A DNA stretch of 6,361 bases from an uncultured Bacteroidales bacterium (GTDB taxonomy: Bacteria > Bacteroidota > Bacteroidia > Bacteroidales > UBA932): assembly GCA_946545765.1 (NCBI GenBank), contig CAMNNS010000089.1:1-6361 (forward strand). Reading direction: 5' to 3'. This document shows positions 5,371-6,361 of this stretch, piece after piece (position 1 is the first letter of the stretch; the number at the start of each line of letters is the position of its first letter). Under the pieces are notes generated by a model, which saw nothing but the letters and a program-made list of their open reading frames with translations, did no database searches and was not told the DNA's origin. Both the position numbers and the translations under genes were made by a program.

Positions 5371-6361
5371 ATGATTAAGACATTTCGTTTGGGTGGCGTT
5401 CACCCTTCAGATAAAAAAATTTCCAAAGATGCAGCGATAGAGATTTTACCAATACCAAAGACTGTTTATATCTCTATGGCACAGCATCTTGGTGCTCCAG
5501 CCGAACCTTGTGTGGCTGTAGGAGATAAAGTGAAAGTTGGTCAGTTGATAGCAAATGCCACAGGTTTTGTTTCCGCCCCCATTCACTCATCGGTTAGTGG
5601 AACAATTAAAGAGATTACAACAATTAAAGATCTTGCAGCTAAACCATGTAAAGGGATAGTTATAGATGTTGAAGGTGATGAATGGATAGAGAGTATAGAC
5701 AGATCGGCAACAATTATTAAAGAGATCAAATTAGATAAGCAACAAATTATAGAAAGAATAAGGGATTGTGGTATTGTAGGTTTAGGAGGTGCGACATTCC
5801 CTACATCTATTAAACTTTCCCCACCTCCAACTGCAAAACCAACTTGCGTTATAATAAATGGTGCGGAGTGTGAACCATATTTAACCTCAGATTACAGAGT
5901 TATGTTGGAGTATGGTGAGCAAGTTCTAATTGGTGGAGAAATTTTAATGAAGGCATTAGGGGTAAATGTTTGTTATATCGGGATAGAAGAGAATAAACCT
6001 AAGGCTATTGAATATTTAACAAAACTTGCATCGGCTTCACATCCAAATATTAAGATAGTGCCTTTAAAGAAGAAATATCCGCAAGGTGGCGAGAAGCAAC
6101 TGATAGATGCTGTTATTGGAAAGAGAGTTCCATCTATGGGACTTCCTGTAGATACAGGTGCGGTTGTTCAAAATATAGGTACTGCCTTTGCAGTTTATGA
6201 AGCTGTTCAAAAGAATAAACCTCTTATAGAGGGAATTTTAACAGTAACAGGAGATTGCAGTGGTGAAGTCCAGCGTAATTTTATTCATAGAGTAGGGACT
6301 CCAATGAGTTTTATCGCTGATTATTGTGGTGGTGTCCCCGAGGATGCCGCCAAGATTGTAA
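5371..6361 (+). CDS. rnfC: Rnf electron transport complex subunit RnfC, 3' partial
   Basis: The frame is open from the ATG at 5371 to the window end, giving the first 330 residues of a protein usually about 435-450 long in this group. RnfC is the peripheral NADH-dehydrogenase-like subunit that exchanges electrons with NAD. The N-terminal RnfC barrel-sandwich domain is visible as FRLGGVHP (5-12), QHLGAPAEPCVAVGDKVKVG (38-57) and SAPIHSSVSGTI (68-79). The complex I 51-kDa-like FMN/NADH-binding domain follows: GLGGATFPT (137-145), INGAECEPY (162-170) and YPQGGEKQL (236-244). The visible end, including VTGDCSG, leads into the SLBB-type region. The two C-terminal [4Fe-4S] CxxCxxCxxxCP motifs would lie beyond residue 330, so their presence cannot be checked. 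The start is supported by an AGGAG box. No frameshift is seen. rnfD, rnfG, rnfE and rnfA are expected downstream. Confidence 0.96.
   Translation, partial: MIKTFRLGGVHPSDKKISKDAAIEILPIPKTVYISMAQHLGAPAEPCVAVGDKVKVGQLIANATGFVSAPIHSSVSGTIKEITTIKDLAAKPCKGIVIDVEGDEWIESIDRSATIIKEIKLDKQQIIERIRDCGIVGLGGATFPTSIKLSPPPTAKPTCVIINGAECEPYLTSDYRVMLEYGEQVLIGGEILMKALGVNVCYIGIEENKPKAIEYLTKLASASHPNIKIVPLKKKYPQGGEKQLIDAVIGKRVPSMGLPVDTGAVVQNIGTAFAVYEAVQKNKPLIEGILTVTGDCSGEVQRNFIHRVGTPMSFIADYCGGVPEDAAKIV

Noticed and set aside
1..6361. Search for tRNA, rRNA, CRISPR repeats, insertion-sequence ends, toxin-antitoxin or defence genes
   Set aside because: Coding sequence covers nearly everything, all genes are recognisable chromosomal families, and no such signal was seen.

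Overview
The window looks like a chromosomal segment from a strictly or facultatively anaerobic member of the Bacteroidota, most likely Bacteroidales. The reasons are its AT-rich composition (mid-thirties percent GC by eye), heavy use of ATA and AGA codons, mostly weak or absent Shine-Dalgarno sequences with A/T-rich leaders, a DnaB with a long acidic tail, and an rseC gene directly in front of rnfB and rnfC, an order I recognise from that phylum. The exact genus cannot be read from the sequence.

Seven genes, all on the + strand, fill almost the whole window. In order they are: the C-terminal part of a coiled-coil/C4 zinc-ribbon protein (1-378, 5' end outside the window); a class III PLP-dependent aminotransferase of unknown substrate (388-1581); the replicative helicase DnaB (1593-3179); an exported DUF3108 protein (start best placed at 3181, ending at 3981); an RseC/MucC-family membrane protein (3997-4419); RnfB (4457-5350); and the first 330 codons of RnfC (5371 to the window end). 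The gaps are 9, 11, 1, 15, 37 and 20 bases. I see no intrinsic terminator and no convincing promoter in any of them, so the genes could be read as one long transcript or as overlapping ones. No intergenic stretch reaches 300 bases.

Functionally there are two blocks. The first (zinc ribbon, aminotransferase, dnaB, DUF3108) is a housekeeping mix with no obvious common pathway. The second (rseC-rnfB-rnfC) opens an Rnf operon. Rnf is a membrane complex that moves electrons between reduced ferredoxin and NAD and couples this to Na+ or H+ transport. RnfB carries the ferredoxin-facing Fe-S clusters and RnfC the NADH/FMN site. RseC is a small membrane protein thought to act on Rnf/Rsx-type complexes. 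The remaining rnf subunits (D, G, E, A) would be expected just beyond the right edge.

I found no RNA gene, mobile element, CRISPR array or repeat array, and no evidence of an undescribed system. The most interesting points are the duplicated ferredoxin modules of RnfB with one asymmetric cysteine set, the tight linkage of dnaB to an exported DUF3108 protein, and the position of rseC at the head of the rnf genes.
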